This document shows, piece by piece, positions 4,308 to 7,757 of a DNA stretch of 7,757 bases (positions are counted from its first letter, which is position 1; the number at the start of each line of letters is the position of its first letter). Position numbers and translations under genes: made by a program. The notes below the pieces were generated by a model that saw only the letters and a list, made by a program, of their open reading frames with translations, did not search any database and had not been told where the DNA came from. Origin of the DNA: Acidimicrobiia bacterium (GTDB lineage Bacteria; Actinomycetota; Acidimicrobiia; Spongiisociales; UBA5794); the NCBI GenBank assembly GCA_029934555.1, contig JAOZMA010000099.1:1-7757 (forward strand), written 5' to 3'.

Positions 4308-6012
4308 CGAGCATGCAACGGGGACGGATCGCACGAAGCCGATCGACCGGCGCCTCTTCGGGATAACCGAAGGGGTACGCCGGTATCTGGGGGTGACGAT
4401 CGCTCTCGGACTCGTATCTGCGATTGTCGTGATCGGCGGGGCGGCGATCCTCGCGGGGCTCGTCAACAGGATCTTCCTCGACGGAGTCGCACCGACCGAT
4501 CTCATCGGTGGGCTCGCCATTCTCGGATCCATCTACGTTGCCCGCGCCTTCCTCGAATGGGGTCGTTCTGTTGCTGCCCATCGGTCGGCCGCCGATGTGA
4601 AACGGACACTGCGTGATCAGGTCATGAGAGCCGTTCTTCTCCAGACGACACAGGGGCGTGTTGCGGGCAGCGGCGATCTTGCAGTGACGGCAACCACCGG
4701 ACTCGATTCTCTCGACGCCTACTTCTCGAGGTATCTCCCGCAACTCGTCCTCGGAGCCCTGATTCCACTGCTCGCGATCGCGTGGATCGTGACGGTCGAC
4801 CCGCTCACCGCCGTGATCATTCTGTTCACGGTGCCACTCATCCCCGTGTTCATGATCCTCATCGGCAACTACGCCGACCGGGCGACGCAGTCACGATGGA
4901 GAACGATGCGAAAGCTTGGAGATGGCCTCGTCGAGACGCTGCGCGGGCTGATGACCCTCCAGGTGTACGGGGCAGGGGAGGGGCGGCTCGATCGGGTGAG
5001 GCGGCTCTCCGACGAGTATCGAAAGCAGACGATGGCAACACTTCGAATCGCCTTCCTCTCAGCGTTCGTACTCGAACTCGTTGCAACGATCTCCACGGCC
5101 GTCGTTGCCGTGGCCGTTGGGCTCCGCGTCGTCAGTGGAAGTCTGGACTTCGAACCGGCGTTCGCGATCCTCATCCTCGCTCCGGAGGTGTATGCGCCAC
5201 TCCGGAAGGCCGGATCAGAGTTCCACGCGGCCATGGACGGCATGGAGGCAGCCCGGTCCGCGTTCGACGTTATCGAAGCATCACCCCCGGTGGAAGAACG
5301 GACCACGATCCGGCCCGATCCAACCCCAGGGACACCGTTCATCGAATTTGCCTCGGTTACCTACCAGTACCCGACATCGGAGACAGAGGAGACCGCGGTC
5401 GTCCTCGACAACGTCGATCTCCGCGTGGAGCGGGGTGAGCGTCTCGCGGTCGTCGGACCCTCCGGGGCCGGAAAGTCGACGCTCATCCGACTGATCCTCG
5501 GATTCGGCACCCCGACTGTCGGGTCGTTCAGAGTTGCGGGGGTCCCGATCGACCGGCTTGACCTCAAGGCGTGGCGAGCGAGGATCGGATGGGTGAGACA
5601 GGATCCGTTCCTGATCGCAGGGACGGTGTTGGATAACGTACGGCTCGGCAGCCCCGACGCAGATCGGGCTGGTGTTGTCAATGCGCTGGAGGTGGTCGGA
5701 GCCATCGATCTGATTCCGAGGATCGACGAAACTATCGGCGAGCGCGGAATCGGCTTGAGCCACGGCCAGCGTCGCATGGTGACCCTTGCCAGGGCCCTTC
5801 TGCGCGACCCTGAGCTGCTCCTTCTCGACGAACCCACCGCCGGGATCGACAGTGAGACTCAACTCGTGATCGCCCGATCGTTCGACCGCATCGCCGAGGG
5901 TCGCACGGTGCTGACGGTGGCTCATCAACGGGTGCTGGTGGATGTGGCCGACCGTGTGGTCGTCATCGATCACGGTCGCATCGTCACTCCGGTTGAAGGA
6001 GGCCTCCGATGA
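4285..6012 (+). CDS. cydD: ABC exporter subunit CydD for cytochrome bd assembly
   Basis: This 575-residue half-transporter has an N-terminal six-helix exporter domain (about residues 30-315) and a C-terminal ATPase domain (about 350-575). The ATPase shows Walker A GPSGAGKST (391-399), Q-loop Q439, signature LSHGQ (491-495), Walker B LLLLDEP (511-517, catalytic E516) and switch H547. In the signature the usual second Gly is replaced by His. With CydC it forms the heterodimer required for bd oxidase assembly. In E. coli it is reported to export cysteine and glutathione, and heme handling has also been proposed; the substrate here is not visible. The start is uncertain: ATG 4285 has GAGG directly adjacent, while GTG 4270 and a start at 4231 lie deeper inside cydB. 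The 23-base overlap with cydB suggests translational coupling. CydD and CydC are separate genes here, not a fused protein. Confidence 0.92.
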   Translation: MSGRQRIDEHATGTDRTKPIDRRLFGITEGVRRYLGVTIALGLVSAIVVIGGAAILAGLVNRIFLDGVAPTDLIGGLAILGSIYVARAFLEWGRSVAAHRSAADVKRTLRDQVMRAVLLQTTQGRVAGSGDLAVTATTGLDSLDAYFSRYLPQLVLGALIPLLAIAWIVTVDPLTAVIILFTVPLIPVFMILIGNYADRATQSRWRTMRKLGDGLVETLRGLMTLQVYGAGEGRLDRVRRLSDEYRKQTMATLRIAFLSAFVLELVATISTAVVAVAVGLRVVSGSLDFEPAFAILILAPEVYAPLRKAGSEFHAAMDGMEAARSAFDVIEASPPVEERTTIRPDPTPGTPFIEFASVTYQYPTSETEETAVVLDNVDLRVERGERLAVVGPSGAGKSTLIRLILGFGTPTVGSFRVAGVPIDRLDLKAWRARIGWVRQDPFLIAGTVLDNVRLGSPDADRAGVVNALEVVGAIDLIPRIDETIGERGIGLSHGQRRMVTLARALLRDPELLLLDEPTAGIDSETQLVIARSFDRIAEGRTVLTVAHQRVLVDVADRVVVIDHGRIVTPVEGGLR

Positions 6013-7730
6013 GAGGATTCCTGCGGCTCCTGAACTCCCTCGCTGCACACCCCGGCCGTTTGGTCGCATCGATCGCAGCAGGTGCCGCCACGGTCGGTTC
6101 ATCCATCGGACTGCTTACGACATCGGCGTATCTCATCTCGGAGGCAGCACTCCATCCGCCGATCCTTGATCTCACGGTTGCGATCGTCGGCGTTCGGTTC
6201 TTTGGAATCTCACGCGCCGTGTTCCGCTATCTCGAACGCATCGTGTCGCATGACCTGAGCTTGCGGCTTCTCGCCGATCTCCGAACTCGACTCGTTCGGG
6301 CCATCCACCGGCTGGGCCCTGCAGGCGTCGCATCGTTCCGTGCCGGCGATCTCGTCGGGCGGGTGATCGACGACGTCGACGAGATCCAGCACGTCTTCGT
6401 CCGCGTCGCCGCCCCACCACTCGTAGCGATCGTCATCGCCCTGGTCACAGCCCTGTTCGCCCTGATCTGGCTCCCTGTCTCCACGGTCACGATTCTCGTC
6501 CCCTTCCTGATCGCGGCGATCTTCGTTCCGTGGATCACGCGCTGGGCGGGTGCCAAAGCAGGTCGCGGCGTCGCGGATCAACGTGGGCGAATGATCGGAC
6601 AGACGGTTGAGATCATCGAGGGGGCCCCGGTGATCGTCGCTCTCGGTGAGGAAGATCGACTCCTTGCTGTTGCGATGGAGTCGGCCGACCGGGTCGCTGC
6701 GGCAGAACGCCGAACAGCGTGGCTCCACGGATTCGGTGACGCAGCGATCCTCGTTCTCGTGGGCGTCGCTCTTGTCGGAACGCTGTGGGTGTCGGCAGTT
6801 GCCGTCGAGGCGGGGACGCTCGATGGAGTCATGGTTGCCGTACTCGTGATGCTGGCGATCACGCCATTCGAAGCAGTTGCCCCGCTCCCCGGAGCGTTCG
6901 AGCGACTCGGCCGCTCTCTCGGTGCGGCCGATCGACTCTTCGAGGTGATCGACGCCGAGTCTCCCACCGCTCCGCCCGGGTCACCGAGAGCGATCCCCGA
7001 TGACACGACGTTGAGAGTCGAGGGTGCCGTTGTCACCACAGACACGGGTCGCCGGATCCTCGGACCTATCGACCTCTCGATCGGTCCAACGCAGAGGATC
7101 GGCATCATCGGTGAGACCGGTGCAGGCAAGACGACGCTCGCTCACGTTCTCTGCCGATTCCGGGATCCCGATGGCGGCACGGTCTCTGTGGGTGACGTTG
7201 ACCTCGCCGATGTCGCACGCGATGATCTCAGGGCATTCGTTGGCTACGAAGACGATCGATCATTCCTCTTCCGGGGATCGATCCTCGGCAACGTGCGGAT
7301 CAGCGATTCCGACGTGTCCGAGGACGAGGTTCGAGCCGTGATCGACCGAGTGGGATTGGGGCCGTGGATCGACGCCCTCCCGGACGGTCTCCAGACCGAT
7401 GTCGGTGAGGGTGGGGAGGCGGTCTCCGGTGGGCAGCGCCGCCGCCTGGCGCTCGCCCGTGCCCTCCTCGTCGAGTTCCCCGTGTTGATCCTCGACGAGC
7501 CGATCTCCGGTCTCGATCCGGTGACGGCCGAGGCGGTGATGGACGATCTCCTGAACTCCACCGATGACCGTGCGTTGATCCTGATCACCCATCGGCCCGT
7601 GGGACTCGACCGCATGGACGAGATCATCGTCCTCGAAGACGGAGTGATCGTCGACCGGGGAACACACGAAGACCTCCTGGAACGATCTACCCGGTACCAG
7701 GGGATGTGGGGGTTGGTAGCAAGCATGTAG
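6009..7730 (+). CDS. cydC: ABC exporter subunit CydC for cytochrome bd assembly
   Basis: This 573-residue partner of CydD has a six-helix exporter domain (about 1-310) and an ATPase domain (about 335-573). The CydC-specific stretch GVRFFGISRAVFRYLERIVSHD (61-82) matches the conserved GVR..AI.RT..RY.ERLVSHD of E. coli CydC and separates it from CydD. Nucleotide motifs are Walker A GETGAGKTT (368-376), signature VSGGQ (472-476), Walker B VLILDEP (492-498, catalytic E497) and switch H528. The Q-loop glutamine is missing: the aligned residue in VGYEDDRSFLF is D416, where CydD has Q439 and E. coli CydC has Gln. A GAAGGAGG site (5995-6002) lies 6 bases before ATG 6009, and the start overlaps the cydD stop as ATGA. 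The TAG stop runs straight into a GGGGACA array. No terminator is visible before the window ends. Confidence 0.95.
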   Translation: MRGFLRLLNSLAAHPGRLVASIAAGAATVGSSIGLLTTSAYLISEAALHPPILDLTVAIVGVRFFGISRAVFRYLERIVSHDLSLRLLADLRTRLVRAIHRLGPAGVASFRAGDLVGRVIDDVDEIQHVFVRVAAPPLVAIVIALVTALFALIWLPVSTVTILVPFLIAAIFVPWITRWAGAKAGRGVADQRGRMIGQTVEIIEGAPVIVALGEEDRLLAVAMESADRVAAAERRTAWLHGFGDAAILVLVGVALVGTLWVSAVAVEAGTLDGVMVAVLVMLAITPFEAVAPLPGAFERLGRSLGAADRLFEVIDAESPTAPPGSPRAIPDDTTLRVEGAVVTTDTGRRILGPIDLSIGPTQRIGIIGETGAGKTTLAHVLCRFRDPDGGTVSVGDVDLADVARDDLRAFVGYEDDRSFLFRGSILGNVRISDSDVSEDEVRAVIDRVGLGPWIDALPDGLQTDVGEGGEAVSGGQRRRLALARALLVEFPVLILDEPISGLDPVTAEAVMDDLLNSTDDRALILITHRPVGLDRMDEIIVLEDGVIVDRGTHEDLLERSTRYQGMWGLVASM

Positions 7731-7757
7731 GGGACAGGGGACAGGGGACAGGGGACT
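7730..7757. repeat. GGGGACA heptanucleotide array (runs off the window)
   Basis: Three perfect GGGGACA units and one GGGGACT follow in tandem, the first G being the last base of the cydC TAG stop. The array may continue beyond the edge. On the minus strand the unit reads TGTCCCC, one base from the TGTCGCC phase of the GCCTGTC units at 1697-1710. This is the third gap in the window with 7-bp periodic DNA. Confidence 0.9.

Noticed and set aside
5281..6102. 273-codon minus-strand frame opposite the cydD ATPase domain
   Set aside because: It mirrors the ATPase coding sequence, has no recognisable domain and no convincing ribosome site.

Overview
The window reads as a piece of chromosome from a high-GC actinobacterium. 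The evidence is a SigR/RsrA-type thiol-stress sigma/anti-sigma pair under a textbook SigR-type promoter, GTG starts, a tRNA gene without encoded CCA, and a cydABDC operon of actinobacterial layout. A deep lineage such as Acidimicrobiia is my guess from the style of the proteins and the short-repeat-filled gaps; no marker gene in the window proves it.

Layout. Bases 2-217 (+) are the last 71 codons of a probable SGNH/GDSL hydrolase. A 260-base gap follows, holding a heptanucleotide repeat cluster (222-305), a perfect hairpin (302-324) and tRNA-Thr(CGU) on the minus strand (328-401). A GGGAAT-N18-GTT promoter (410-436) starts just upstream of the tRNA on the opposite strand. It drives sigR (479-1042), rsrA (1039-1287, ATGA overlap) and a small Cys3His protein (1319-1516), ending at a 13-bp hairpin (1535-1566). 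A 368-base gap without a gene (1517-1884) is filled largely by heptamer repeats. Then cydA, cydB, cydD and cydC follow (1885-7730) as one tightly packed operon with overlaps or gaps of only a few bases. The window ends in a third heptamer array (GGGGACA) that begins on the last base of the cydC stop codon.

How the genes work together. CydA and CydB form the cytochrome bd quinol oxidase, a high-affinity, non-proton-pumping terminal oxidase. CydD and CydC form the heterodimeric ABC exporter needed to assemble it. SigR and RsrA form a redox switch: oxidation of the zinc-bound cysteines of RsrA frees SigR, which can transcribe its own operon. The two modules share a redox/respiration theme, but I see no SigR-type promoter in front of cydA, so a regulatory link is not supported.

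The least conventional part is the non-coding DNA. Every repeat-bearing intergenic gap is built from 7-bp units, several different heptamer families are joined without losing the 7-base register, and the two clusters flanking the tRNA-sigR module carry inverted copies of the same 28-base unit (23/28 identical). No mobile element, CRISPR array or new enzyme system was found.
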